Source: Haliotis asinina | Taxonomy: Eukaryota > Mollusca > Gastropoda > Lepetellida > Haliotidae | Assembly: GCF_037392515.1 (NCBI RefSeq) | Contig: NC_090280.1 | Span: 29,145,118-29,209,117 of the forward strand | Reading direction: 5' to 3' | Length of the DNA: 64,000 nucleotides | Shown: piece by piece, positions 35,041 through 46,556 of the stretch | Layout of the letters: each line of letters begins with the position of its first letter | How positions within the stretch are numbered: position 1 is the stretch's first letter | Notes under the pieces: generated by a model | Databases searched by the model: none | Told to the model about the DNA's origin: nothing | The model's input: only the letters and a program-made list of their open reading frames with translations | Made by a program: the position numbers and the translations under genes

Positions 35041-36797
35041 CTCATTAAGCCCGAGAGCCACTTCACTGCTCAACACCTGGATCCCCGTGCTGATTGCCTG
35101 GCCGGCTGTGGCGAGAATGATATCCCTGACAGGTTTCGGAGATTACAGGAAAGTGTCTCGTCATACGAGCAAGTGCTGATTGTTTAATTCTTTAATTGCG
35201 TTGTAAAGGTATGTGTTGAAAGAAAGCAGGAGTGAATACATGTCATATATGTAACGTTTTTCGTAATTTTATTGCACTTTCCCTTGTAGACTTTTGGTGG
35301 CGTGTGTATTTTCTTAACACATGTTTGTATTCTTTGCATGTAAGACATACTTAAACAAATTGTCCCTCTCATATCATTGTGTGAGGTTAAATTGTTCAAA
35401 ACATCTATGTCAATGGCAGTAAAGAAGAATTTACGCACATGCCTAATACTCTTTTATGAAAGAAGCGTTTTCGCTGATAGTAGTATATACTGAATATTTT
35501 AAGGTAAGTACTAATAAGCTAATGTGTGACTTACATGGAACAGATTCACAGTTTGTCACTTTGGTTCATCTAGATTTAACGCAGAAAATATACGTTATCA
35601 CACGAACATACATGTATGCATATTGTATAAAGCTATTCCTTGCACATACATAAGACAAAGGGTCATGGGATGGGCGTCATCAAAGTTCCCAAACAGGACG
35701 TTTTGTATCTCAACTGTTCAATGTAGTGGCTGATTTGTTATCAGTGACCAATCGTATCATGAGATACCACTCACAGAGGAAATGACAGGTGATGGGGCGT
35801 GGGCTAAATTTCTGAAGAGCGCGTTTGGTCACGAGACACCTTGGATACAGATTGACTATTGGTGTGATTGTTGACCAATCGATATGCTGGATTTCGGCTT
35901 TATCAACTCTAGCTATCATGGAGAAGTTAGTGTATCGTGAACATACATAATCGTAAGGATGCCTGAAATGTACATGTAGGACAAACAAGCACTTTGACGA
36001 GTTTATTTTTCTTTGAAGCGCTCAAAGCGCTACAATCCGATTATATTTACCCTGGATAACCCAATCCAACCATTGAGTAGAGATAGCATTTATTTGCATA
36101 CACATTTTGCGCACACTACTTTTACATCAATAGTAATGGCTTGCTGAACATTTCAATATAATCTGCACATTGTTACGGATAAATATCACAATTCCAGTAC
36201 ATGTATTATAGAATTAAAATAAGTTACACGATACTGATTTATTGTGATGTATACACTTGCAGTTGAATCTTCCCAAATATTTATGAAGATGGGCATACTT
36301 ATATTTGTTTTGAAAGCAAACGCATTTCAGAAGATTGACAATGGACTCCACAAAATGAATGATTTAATTTAGAAGAAGGTTTTGTAACCTTGTCACCGCT
36401 AATTCAATCAATGTGCAAACATAGTATCTTAGTATTCACTCCCAATGACGAGTAACAAACACTTACCTCCAGTAAGAACATCTCATTATCCCCTTTCTCT
36501 CAGACATGTGTTCATTTGCCAGTTTAAGCCCCCGACATTGCAGGCAGTTGTTATCAAAACACATTAATAGTTCTTCTGATTAACACAGAAAGTAACCTCT
36601 CTCGTACGAAAAGCTAATCTTTGATCATTACTGCTAGACTGATTGAAATAATAGGTACAATACGAATTTAAAATTTAAAACCCCCAACGCGCGACTCTCG
36701 CTGAATGGGAGGTGCTTTTTATCACCCCCAATACGCGGCTGTCGCTGAGAGAAGCTAATTAATTTGCCCCACATGTGCGTCTCTCGGCCTTAAGGAG
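35041..36797. mobile_element. Nested TTAA-type DNA transposon, non-autonomous
   Basis: 1757 bp inserted in the minus-strand LINE. Left flank TTAA (35037-35040), right flank TTCA (36798-36801, one base changed from TTAA). The LINE reads through at TTAA when the insert is removed. Terminal inverted repeats are CTCATTAAGCCCGAGAG (left) and CTCCTTAAGGCCGAGAG (right, reverse complement). Near the right end a roughly 25-bp motif with a CGC...CTCTCGCTGA core recurs at 36681, 36724 and 36766. No transposase ORF. A short frame at 35062-35190 (HFTAQHLDPRADCLAGCGEN...) is open but unidentified. Likely piggyBac-like or Kolobok. Confidence 0.8.
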
Positions 36798-36798
36798 T

Positions 36799-37242
36799 TC
36801 AATATGCATACGTTGTTATTAGATATGAAGTCTTCAAGTTGAGATCACCCATGACAATACATGGTGTGGGAAGTTGGTCGTATAGATCCTGAAGATCAGA
36901 CGGCTGAACAGCTGAGGATGGTGAAATGTACAGGGAACAAAGCGTGAACGTTATTTGTAAAGAAAGCCGTATAGCAACAGCCTGAAGATTGCTTTTAAGT
37001 GGAACAGGGCTATGAGTAACACCCTGCCTCAGCAAAATAGAAGCACCACCAGTGGCTGTATCACCTGAAAACGAATGGTATGAGCTATACTGACGCAAGT
37101 CAAGACTATCTGTACTTTTCAGGTATGTCTCTTGTAAACTAAAAGCTGATGGTTTAAAATCGTGTGATAATAGGTGAAGATCATTAAAATTGTTTCTAAG
37201 GCCTGTGCAATGCCACTGGTTAACATTATGAGAGCAACTCAT
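36799..37242 (-). pseudogene. LINE ORF2 start and endonuclease, first half
   Basis: Starts MSCSHNVNQWHCTGLRNNFN at 37242 and contains LQETYLKS and MGDLN. An internal deletion removes the NGHNPLW segment after GDLN. Its ATG overlaps the ORF1 stop as ATGA, as in the + copy. Confidence 0.8.
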
Positions 37243-38447
37243 GGGGGCTCAATAGGAGAGCGTAAACGAGACGAAGTCCCTTCATGCTGGGATGACTGTG
37301 ACAGGCTTGTCTCCATATCTAGCGGTTCATCGGTGTTATGAACCTCTACAGGCACTTGTAATGGTAAAGGCACCTCAATATGTTTAAGGGCCCTGGCGTC
37401 CTTTCGTCTTTGTTGTTTCTGTTCTTTTCTGGACATTGGTGGTTTCCTTTCAGGTTTATGGTGATTTTTTTGTTCAGGCATCATGTTCTCGTATCCTCAT
37501 CAGAAATTGTATACAGAATGTTCTGTTTTTCTGAGACCCAGGAAATGGAGGTCTGGCACTCGTGATCAACTGCTGGACGGGAGGTAGATACAACAGCAGA
37601 GTAAGTTTTTGGTGTGGAGATTCTATCTGTGCCTCAGCAAAAGATATATTATTTGTGTGTTTAAGTTTGAGAATTTGAGCTTGTTGTTCAAAGACTGGAC
37701 AGGATCGTGATGAGGACATGTGATCTCCATGACAGTTTGCACATTTGACGGTATTTGTGCAGTCGGCATTCTCATGTTTCTCACCACAACGAGAACATTT
37801 TGGGGAGTTTTAGCACCGTGTCCGAACAGCTGACATTTAAAGCACCGAAGTGGATTAGGGATGTAGACTTCCACCTCAATATTAAAGTACCCAGCTTTAG
37901 TTGATTTTGGTACTGTAGCAAGCGAAACGTCAACAGATATGTGTTTGTTTTGACAATGTTATCGCAATCTTTTCTTATGAATCTTTTCACAGAGGTGACA
38001 CCTTGAAATTTAAGTTCTGCTGCGATATCAACTTCTGACATGTCAGAGAGACATTTTGCCCAATCACGAACAATGCCTCTACACGAATTCAACGTTCTGT
38101 GTGGTGACGCAGCAATCCTTTTATTTGCCAACTATCGAGCTTTAAGCAAATTAACAGCCTGTTGTTTTCTGGCACATTCCACCAGTGAGGAACCTGTTCT
38201 AAGACGAGTAACGTTTTTCACTTCGCAATATTGCTAGCATACTTAGCATATTCCTGCAATTGCTTTCGATATTGCAAAAAGGGTTCAGTTTTAATGGCTG
38301 TCCTTCAATTCCCTGTACAACCAGGCAACGGGGCCAAAAATCTAAATTTGTTGTTTCGGATTCATCATCAGAAGACGAGACAGTTTCAAAGTCTACATGC
38401 TTTCTCTTGGATTTAGATCGAGAACCAGAGAGTTGTTGGGAAGCCAT
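37239..38447 (-). pseudogene. LINE ORF1, frameshifted
   Basis: Starts MASQQLSGSRSKSKRKHV at 38447. The zinc-knuckle region reads CFKCQLFGHGAK near 37830 and then shifts frame. The Ser/Arg-rich tail ends SSRLRSPIEPP at 37239. Confidence 0.75.
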
Positions 38448-40211
38448 AATGAATGGATGTAGATTCGACATTCCACCCACCATGGAGTGTCAACAAGGAC
38501 GGCGTTAAAGTAGAAACCAACGATGAAACACCATGATCACAGGGATGTTATACTCAAGCAATACAGACACAGGTAGCCAATACTGCCAAACAGAATAAAT
38601 GTCAGGTTGCTTCCATCCATGACAATTTCTGAAGACAATTAGAACCTGGAGGTCAGTAATGCCAGATTGCCCATGAGCCACCGCCCTCTGGCATAGTGCT
38701 CTAGGCAAAACAATATCATGAATAATTTGAATTCAGAATAGCCAAGACCAGAAAAATAGATATGTGCAATAATACTAACTATGCACAGGGCCTGGCGTGA
38801 CCAGCCAATTGATTGAACCGTGTCCATTCAACCAGCCGTCTAGGTGAAGTCAGGGCCAAAGTGGCGTGTTGAGCAATAGGAACACGGTTGTAGGCCCCTG
38901 TTGCTCTCAACCACCAGGATCCCCTCCTCCACCGACACAGGGCCGCTACCCACGGCTAACAGGTTGGTGGACCAAATATGCCCCCAGGTCCACAACGAGG
39001 GGTTGGCGAGTACTTAGCATTACCCAGCACCCACCACGAGGAGGTGGCTCACCACGGGTGCCTGCCTAGTGGAACACCCTGATCCTGACTGTAATGATCA
39101 GACAGGGTAGAACCCACCCGAACTTGAACTTGCCTGTTATTTAAACATTTGGCTTTGAATTTAGGCAAACGACCTCGCAAACCAAAATCATGTAAATCTC
39201 TTAAAATGACATATTTCCAGGTTGTGCCATATGCTTTTTCAAGATCAAAAACACAGCATGTTGTTTATTAATCAGCGCATTTTTCACAAATGATTCCAAA
39301 CGCACTAAGTGATCGACAGTACTTCTATTTTTATGGAAACCACATTGTATATCTGTGATAAGGTTATTAGTTTCCAAGTACCAAGCAAGTCGATTATTTA
39401 TCATGCGTTCCATGGTCTTGCAAACACAGCTAGTTAGTGAAATAGGTTGATAATTGGATGGATCCGTATGATCACGTCCAGGTTTAGGTATTGGTACTAC
39501 TATGGCGTCACGCCATGAGGGAGGAAAGTTACCCGATGTCCAAATATCATCAAAAATATTGAAAAGAGTTTCTAGGCAGGATTCTGGTAAATGCTTCAGG
39601 AGCTGATAATGTATGTTATCAGCTCCTGTAGCAGTATCACGAGCTTGATCTAGGGCAGTATGGAGTTCATGAATAGAAAAAGTTTCATTATAATCTTCCC
39701 CCTTATCTGAGTTGAAACTAATAGTTTTGTTGTTGTCTTTGATACTGCTGGTATTTAGGTACATAATTAGAAGAGGAAGAGTGTTTAGCGAGGGTTTCAC
39801 CTAGTTTATTAGCAATACCTGATTTATCAGTAAGCAATTGATCTCCATGTTTAAGATGATGGACAGTAGATTTAGTACCTTTACCTTTGATTTTCTGGAC
39901 CTTTGATGTTCCATACCTTGGATATGGGTGGCCGAGAATTTATTTTGGATACATAATTTTGCCAAGATTGGCGTTTGTTCTGTTTAAAAGTACGCCGTGG
40001 TTTAGCATTTAAAGTCTTAAATTTATGTAAATTATGCACCATAGGATGGCGACGGAAATAATGTTCAGCTCTTTTCCTTGCCTTCCTAGCTTCTTTGCAC
40101 TCTTCGTTGAACCATGGTTTTCTTATGTGTGGAACTACAGAGGACTTTGGTATACACTCATCAGCTATGGAATTCAGTTCATCAGAAAAGCATTTAATAG
40201 CATCGGGAACG

Positions 40212-40717
40212 TCAATAAAAACGTTCGGGTTTATGTTTTTCAGCACACAGTGTTTCATATAAAGCCCAGTTAGCCTTTTTAAAATTTCGTCTTGATGATG
40301 GAGGAACATCAGATGGAGTTACAGCTTTTAATACAGTAGGAAAATGGTCACTTCCACACAGGTCATCGTGGACTGACCATTCGAATTCATTTGATAGTTC
40401 TGAATTTGTCAAAATGACAAGTCAAGAGCAGAATAGGACCCTGTACCAGGATGTAAATATGTGTTGGAACCATCATTATAAATACATAAATAATTGTCAG
40501 AACAAAAGTCCTCCAACAATTTACCTTTAGTGTTTGTACTTACACTACTCCAGAGTGGGTTTTGCCCATTTAAATCTCCCATTATAATACAGGGCTTCGG
40601 GAGCTGATCATATAGAGCTTGAAAATCAGTTTTGACAAACGCCGAAGACAGTGAAAGATAAAGAGAGCATAGTGTAAACGCTACATTTAAAGTAATTCTC
40701 ACTGCAACAGCTTGCAT
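40212..40717 (-). pseudogene. LINE endonuclease fragment
   Basis: Endonuclease core in two frames: MQAVAVRITLNVAFTLCSLY, IIMGDLNGQNPLWSS, GSYSALDLSF, then CGSDHFPTVLKAVT after a frameshift near 40410. Confidence 0.75.
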
Positions 40718-41350
40718 ATTAGTATTAAGTGGGACAGGGCTTTGAATAACGTTTTGTCTAACTAGAATGGATGATCCGCCAGTGGCCCTATCACCCGGAG
40801 GTGAAAAACAATGATATGCTTTAAAATGACGAAGGTCAAATGTATCTGTTTGTTTTAAATATGTCTTTTGGAGACATAGCTCTGAAGGTGTAAAATCGTG
40901 GACTAATAGTTGTAATTCATGTAAATTAGTCCTGATTCCTCTGCATTTCCACTGTACAATATTATTGGAATAAACTATCTTTTGGGGGGATTTATTGGGG
41001 ATCTACCCCGCAGTCTTGTGGAGGGCGACAAGCTATGTGCCATAGAATGAACGTTTTCAGAAACGCCCATGTCTTCAAGAGACCCATAATTATTGAACAA
41101 TTGAATTTTGTTCTCTGACCCTTTAGGAGCTCTACCTCTTTGTTGTTTTGAAGCATCAGGCTTTGGCTTCGGTTTACTTTTTCCAGTTTGTTGACTATCA
41201 GCTGTCGACTGAGACTTTGAGTGTGACTGAGATGATGATTTGTTATCAGAAGAAGACTTTGAGGTACTAAGAAGTGATTCCTCAGTCTGAGATGATATAG
41301 TAGGGGATAAAAGCTGTGGAGAATAGCAATTGACCCAAGTCAGTTTTTTT

Positions 41351-42295
41351 TCAGCCTGTAGGCGATTTTGTTATTTTAGATCTGGACTCAGATGGTATTT
41401 TTGCGACTGTAGCATAACTTTCGGGAAGACCAGATCTCGTTACCAGTTTTTTGGCCTCGGAAAAAGAGATATTTTGTGTAAATTTTATTTTGTTGATCTC
41501 CATTTGCTCTTTCCAAATCGGACACTGTTTAGAAAATGAAGAATGGTCGCCTGAGCAGTTGGTGCATTTTTTAAAATCACTGTCACAATCTTCCGTTGTG
41601 TGTGTCTTCTCACCACAGTGAGCACACACAACAGACAATTTGCAAGTATTTACACCGTGTCCATAATTCTGGCATTTAAAACACCTGAGCGGGTTGGGGA
41701 TGTATGTATCAACCTGACTGTTACAGTAGCCTGCCTTCACTGATTTGGGTGCATTTGGAGAGGAAAAAGTAAACAGATACGTATTGGATTTGATGGTTTC
41801 GTTGTCTCTCCGAGTTGAAAAGCGCTTGACGTAGAGTACACCGTGATCCTTCATTTCAGATCCTATATCAAGTTCAGCAAACAATCGATCTCGATCTCTA
41901 ACTATACCTTTGCTCGTGTTCAGGGTTTTCTGAGCAGACACCGTGACGGGAATGCTCACGAAAGATTTGATGTTCATCAGATTGGTGGATTGTTGTTTTT
42001 TACTACATTCAACTAACAGTGCACCCGAGCGTAATCGTCTAATGTTTTTCACATCTCCAGCAATACCTTGAATACCTTTGGAGACAGCAAAGGGGTGAAG
42101 CTTTAATGGTGTGTTATCAGGAGCCTCAATCACAACGAAACGCGGCCAATACTCAATCAATGCAGACGGTCTATGGTCAGTATCATCAGGGTCAGTTTCA
42201 AGTAAACGTTTTGTTTTTTTGGGTGGAATTTCATAAGCCATGGTTAGTTTAATTTGGTTCATCATCCGAGCTCCCCACCCACCACGGAGTATCAC
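41351..42295 (-). pseudogene. LINE ORF1 with three zinc knuckles, longest intact copy
   Basis: 314 codons, the best-preserved ORF1 in the window; the probable start is MAYEIPPKKTKRLLE near 42241. CFKCQNYGHGVNTC, CAHCGEKTHTTEDC and CTNCSGDHSSFSKQC form three CCHC-type knuckles (41530-41700). The tail (SRSKITKSPTG) stops at 41351; sequence to about 41000 looks like a frameshifted continuation rich in Ser, Lys and Gln. As part of an incomplete element it is not expected to act. Confidence 0.75.
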
Positions 42296-42797
42296 AAGGA
42301 CAATGCTAAAGCAAGCGGGCCTCCAGCCTGCAGCACCACGGATACCCGGATGATATACTCCAGTAGAAGAATTATAAGAAATTAATCTACCAGATTGGCC
42401 CTTGAGCCATCGCCTTCTGGCATAAGACTCTAGGCAAAGTTCATATGATCATAATTCACAATACTAAAATTTACAGATTAACAATAGTGCCAAGACCAAA
42501 CCTCAAAACAATTCAAAATCAGATTTCCGCAATGACACATATGTAGTCTATGCGCAGGGCTTGGCATGACCAGCCGATTGGTTGAATCAGGCCCATTCAA
42601 GCACGCGTCTAGGTGAAGTAAGGGACGAAGTGGTGTGTTGGGCAAATGGAACGCAGTTAAAAGCCCAACTGCCCTCAACCACCAGGATCCCGTCCTTCAC
42701 CGACACGGGACGCAACCCACGGCAAACAGGTTGCCCAATTTAGTCGCCTCTTACGACAAGCAATGGGGTGCTGTGGACACATTCTGTCCCGGGTCCA

Positions 42798-43846
42798 CAC
42801 GGGAAGGTATCATTAAATTACATGAAATAAGATCCGTGAAGGTCCCGGGGTAGAATAGGCCTTAAGCAACCCATGCTTGCCATAAAAAGTGACTGTGCTT
42901 GTCGTAACAGGCGACTAACGGGATCAGGTGATCAGACTCGCTGACTAGGTTGACATATGTCATCGGTTCCCAATTGCGCAGATCGATGCCCATGTTGTTG
43001 ATCACTGGATTGTCTGGTCCAGACTCGATTATTTACGGACCGCCGCCATATAGCTGTAATATTGCTGGGTGCGGCGTAAAAGTAAACTCACTTACTCACA
43101 CGAAATAAAACCATATATTGGCTACACCTACTTGGGTCCAGATTTGAAGAGGTCATTATGCGACGATGTCGTATTGGCCATACGCGGTATGCACATGAGT
43201 ACTTCTTAAAAGGTGAAGATCCTCCGTTCTGTATCCCCTGTGATGAAAGAATTACAGCCAAGCATGTTTTGCTTGACTGTGTTGAATATTCCATCACAAG
43301 GGATTACCATTTCAAATCACGAACTATGAAGGATCCTTTTAGTTATATTAGATATCATTTAATCTTTGCGTTTTAAAAGAACTAGACCTGTTATATGACA
43401 CAGCAGACCTGTTACAAACATAAATAGATAAATATGCTATGGTTTTAAGTTGAATTAGCAACTAAGTTTGTTAGTGGCTGTATCCCCGAGTGGGATTGAA
43501 GCACCGTAAAATTACTGACTCCCTGTTGAAGTCAGATTTAATCTTCCACAATTTTAGTTGTAGAATATGTGTGATTTTAAATTCTGGCTAATCTTGCATA
43601 CAGTCGCCAGCAGCTGAGGGGATGGTGTAAATCCAGTTAGGGGCCATGCAGGTAGTAGAGGTACTGTAAGTCCCCATGATCCCTAGTATGGTGATCTACG
43701 TTCAGTTGTTGGCGATCTATGGCCCTTTTTTATATTGTACTGTCGAAATAGTGATACTATTGTTTTGTAAGTTTCCATGCTAGTTTTAAATACTAACTGT
43801 GATAGTCGAGTGGTTTTCCTGTCCTTCGTCGACAGGTTCTTCATAA
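42798..43846 (+). mobile_element. LINE 3' segment interrupted by a SINE
   Basis: Begins 'ggtatcattaaattacatgaaa', the LINE region coding GINKLHEIK. It is interrupted by a SINE (42833-43100), resumes 'gaaataaaaccatatattggc', continues with RCRIGHTRYAHEYFLKGEDPPFC, and ends with the 3' UTR at about 43846 where a (TA)n tract begins. Confidence 0.85.
42833..43100 (+). mobile_element. SINE inserted in LINE, with target duplication
   Basis: Full-length member of the family seen at 60130-60398: head 'ccgtgaaggtcccggggtag', tail stem-loop 'ccgccgccatatagctgtaatattgctgggtgcggcg', then ACTC repeats. Flanked by gaaataaga (42824-42832) and gaaataaaa (43102-43110), an imperfect duplication of LINE target sequence. 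Confidence 0.8.
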
Positions 43847-43872
43847 TATATATATATATATATATATATATA
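43847..43872. repeat. (TA)n microsatellite
   Basis: About 13 TA units joining the LINE UTR to the pogo-like element. Confidence 0.9.
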
Positions 43873-44934
43873 CAGTCGAACCCCATTGTCTCGAACTCGG
43901 TTGAGACGAATTCTCGGATGTGTCGAACTGACATCGCGGTCCCTGCCGATTTCCTTATATTTATCATTATTTTTACCCTGATGTGTCGAACTAGATGTGT
44001 CGAATTTCCGGTTGTGTCGAACTCATTTTAGGGTCCCCAAAGGCTCTAACAAGTACAAATTTACCCTTTTGTCTCGAACTGTCAAAGCTGGTTGTTGCAA
44101 CTGAAAACTTCAGTCGCGCAATCGGAAGTCATCCTCATAAATGTTCTACCTAAAGATCAAAAGTAACGATTAACGGACTCAACAATCAAGTGGCATGTTT
44201 AACTACGCATCTATACACACATTGTCAGCACACTTATCAACTGAACTTTACTCAAACAATTAACCATAGTTGTTACCAGTGACACGTGTTAGCGGTCGTG
44301 TGATTTCCTTGAAAATACAAAATGAGAAGTGAGGAAAACGGAGTTGGATTATCTAAATTGATGTTGGTTTAGTATTTAAGGTGTAGGATCACCCCTACCC
44401 TAGCTGCAGCATGGGCCGCCCTCGACACCCTTATCAGATTTGTTGAAGCACGTGACATTGACGTCTGCTGTGATGCCATGCCCGAACACCAAACAGACTG
44501 TAATTTCGGGTTTTTTAAAGAGATAAATTCCCCACATGTACACGTATGTACATTCCGATTCCGTGTGTATGAACCATACAACTTTTTATACTGACTGAAA
44601 ATGAATTAGTGCTGTCAAGTAAATGGGATCGCTTGTGAGTTTGTGAAATTATTCTTGTTCTTATCTTTTTGTATGCATATTTATTTGCCATGACGAATAA
44701 AGTGATTGAATTGATTTACATTGGTATATCTTGTAATTTAAAGATCAATACTGCCGTAAACGTTTATTGCAAAGATATATTGTTCGTATGTGTATCCTAC
44801 AGCAAAATAACGATGTGTTAAGCACCGTGGTCGTGTTGGTTCTTGGTCTTTTCAATGCTGACGGATGTGTCGAACACTCGGATAAGTCGAACTTTCCCCT
44901 TGGACCCGACGAGTTCGACACAACGGGGTTTGAC

Positions 44935-44936
<2 letters not shown>
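43873..44936 (+). mobile_element. pogo/Tigger-like element, internally decayed
   Basis: Ends are related inverted repeats: CAGTCGAACCCCATTGTC (43873) and, in reverse complement from 44936, CAGTCAAACCCCGTTGTG. CAG ends flanked by TA sequence and the '-tcgaact-' subterminal repeats fit pogo/Tigger elements. Inside, near 44400-44470, a + strand frame reads AAAWAALDTLIRFVEARDID, resembling the C-terminal tail of Tigger/jerky-type transposases. No catalytic DDE region remains. The TIR arms diverge after about 30 bp, so two different elements are an alternative. Confidence 0.55.

Positions 44937-44938
<2 letters not shown>

Positions 44939-44999
<61 letters not shown>
44939..44999. repeat. (TA)n microsatellite
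   Basis: About 30 uninterrupted TA/AT units. It directly follows the pogo-like end. Confidence 0.95.
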
Positions 45000-45001
<2 letters not shown>

Positions 45002-45105
45002 TTTTTAATGTCACGTATGTTCTCGTCACGATATGGCTGCAATATTGCCGATGTGACGTTAAATATTAACTCACTCACTCACTCACTCACTCACTCACTC
45101 ACCCA
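45002..45105 (+). mobile_element. LINE 3' terminus with long ACTC tail
   Basis: Terminal stem-loop (CGTCAC 45024-45029 paired with GTGACG 45053-45058) followed by 'ttaaatattaa' and about ten ACTC units to 45102. This is the clearest copy of the terminal structure. Confidence 0.85.
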
Positions 45106-45182
45106 AAAAAAGTGACATACCAGTAGATTCTGCTTGGAGATGCCAGACAGTATTTCCTCCATAGCTTCTTCATCCTTAAGTG

Positions 45183-45783
45183 TTTCAAATCACGAACTAT
45201 GAAGGATCTTTTTAATAATGTAAGTTCTCATTTAATCATTCAATTTTTAAAAGCATTAGATTTGTTAAATGACTTGTAAATAGATAAATATTTTAGTATT
45301 GGAAGTTTAAATTCGGAACTGTGCTTGTTAGTGGCTGTATCCTCGAGGGGGGTTAAAGTACTGTAACATTATTGTCCTCCTGAGAGGGTACGAAATTCCA
45401 CAAACATTCAAAGTAAATTCAACTGTGTCTTTTTAATATATGGCTACATTTCCTAAATTGCTAACAACTGAAAGGATGATGTAAATGCAACTAGGGTCCA
45501 TGCAGGAAGCAAATGTACAGTAAGTCCCCATGGTCCCTAGTATGGTGATCTACCTTCAGATGTTGGTGATATATAGCCCGTATTTCATGTTGTATTGTCC
45601 AAATAGTGATATTAGTTTTAACTTTCTACACTAGTTTTAAATTATAACTGTGATATTCTAGTTATTGTACTGTCCTTTGACGACAGGTATTTATAGTATC
45701 TGCACATTTCATTTCAATATCAAACATGTTCTCGTCACGATATGGCTGGAATATTGCCGATGTGACGTTAACTATGAACTCAC
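45183..45783 (+). mobile_element. Short LINE 3' insertion with 13-bp target duplication
   Basis: Contains the last coding stretch of ORF2 ('cgaactatgaaggatcttttt') and the complete 3' UTR. Flanked by exact TCATCCTTAAGTG at 45170-45182 and 45784-45796. A heavily 5'-truncated, relatively recent insertion. Confidence 0.9.
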
Positions 45784-45796
45784 TCATCCTTAAGTG

Positions 45797-46218
45797 AGGC
45801 AGCTTAACTAATATTGAAGGAGTTCTAATCCTGCATCTGATCTAGCCTTTTTGTGCTGTCCTTGATTTCCGACAACAGTTGTAAAACCATTGTCTGAAAT
45901 CCTTTAAAAATGCAGCGCAATCATTATAATAAAAATCATAATGTATTTTTTCTCTCTCCCACCCTGTTCTCTCAATCTTACTTTCTATTTTTCTGACTAC
46001 TTGTAGCTGTATAAAACTATTCACAAGCTCACTCATTTTCCTCTATGGAGCTGTGAATGCAATTAATAAAATGATTGTTAATAATAAGTGTACTCACGAG
46101 CTTTTGACATAGGGAACATCGACCTAGTTCCTGATTTCGACTGTTTTGTCGTCTGGGGTGTTGTGACTAGGAGACAAGAGTGGTGATCTGGACTGCCTGT
46201 TTGATGATTGAGACCTTG
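45797..46218. other. Unique sequence, nothing recognised
   Basis: AT-rich, no gene called. Confidence 0.4.
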
Positions 46219-46338
46219 TGTCCCTTGAATGTGGCAGTTGTGACCACCTGTCGCTTGAATGTGGCGGTAGTGACCTCCTGTCCCATGGATGTGGCGATCG
46301 TGACCTCCTGTCCCTTGGATGTGGCGATCGTGACCTTG
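46219..46338 (-). repeat. 30-bp minisatellite, four units, open on the minus strand
   Basis: Units start at 46219, 46249, 46279 and 46309 ('tgtcccttgaatgtggcagt...' and variants). On the minus strand they sit in an 83-codon frame (46124-46375) giving ten-residue repeats of the form SRSPHPRDRR, an RS-like composition. No splice context proves it is an exon. It could be a chance frame through the repeat. Confidence 0.6.
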
Positions 46339-46375
46339 ACTTCAACCCCCTCGGTTCCAGACACTGTAGTGCCAA

Positions 46376-46458
46376 AGTACATGCATCACCCTACACACAC
46401 ACACACGTGTGTGTGTAGTACATGCATCACCCTACACACACACACATAATATATGTCC

Positions 46459-46556
<98 letters not shown>

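Larger units (their letters stand above)
31656..39065 (-). mobile_element. Full-length LINE on the minus strand, split by a nested transposon
   Basis: Two blocks belong to one element: 31656-35040 (3' UTR, RNase H, RT, second half of endonuclease) and 36798-39065 (first half of endonuclease, ORF1, 5' UTR). They join exactly at TTAA when 35041-36797 is removed: both flanks then align without gap to the + strand copy near 27770. Total LINE length is about 5.65 kb. ORFs carry many frameshifts. The 5' terminus (39065) matches that of the + copy at 25316, including 'gcaggcacccgtgg'. Confidence 0.85.
39066..42797 (-). mobile_element. LINE copy lacking its 3' half (possible inverted arm)
   Basis: Runs from the RT (QDQGVP near 39075) up through RT, endonuclease, ORF1 and 5' UTR to about 42797. 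RT motifs GFHKNRST and PIPKPGRDHTDPSNYQ (39400-39500), endonuclease GDLNGQNPLWSS near 40570 and SDHFPTVLKA near 40340. The 3' part is absent. The right end abuts a + strand LINE 3' segment at about 42798. Its outermost 5' UTR (about 42730-42797) differs from the other two copies and resembles the SINE head. Confidence 0.85.

Noticed and set aside
31656..39065. Two separate LINEs, one 5'-truncated and one 3'-truncated
   Set aside because: They align as one element broken exactly at a TTAA by the insert at 35041-36797.
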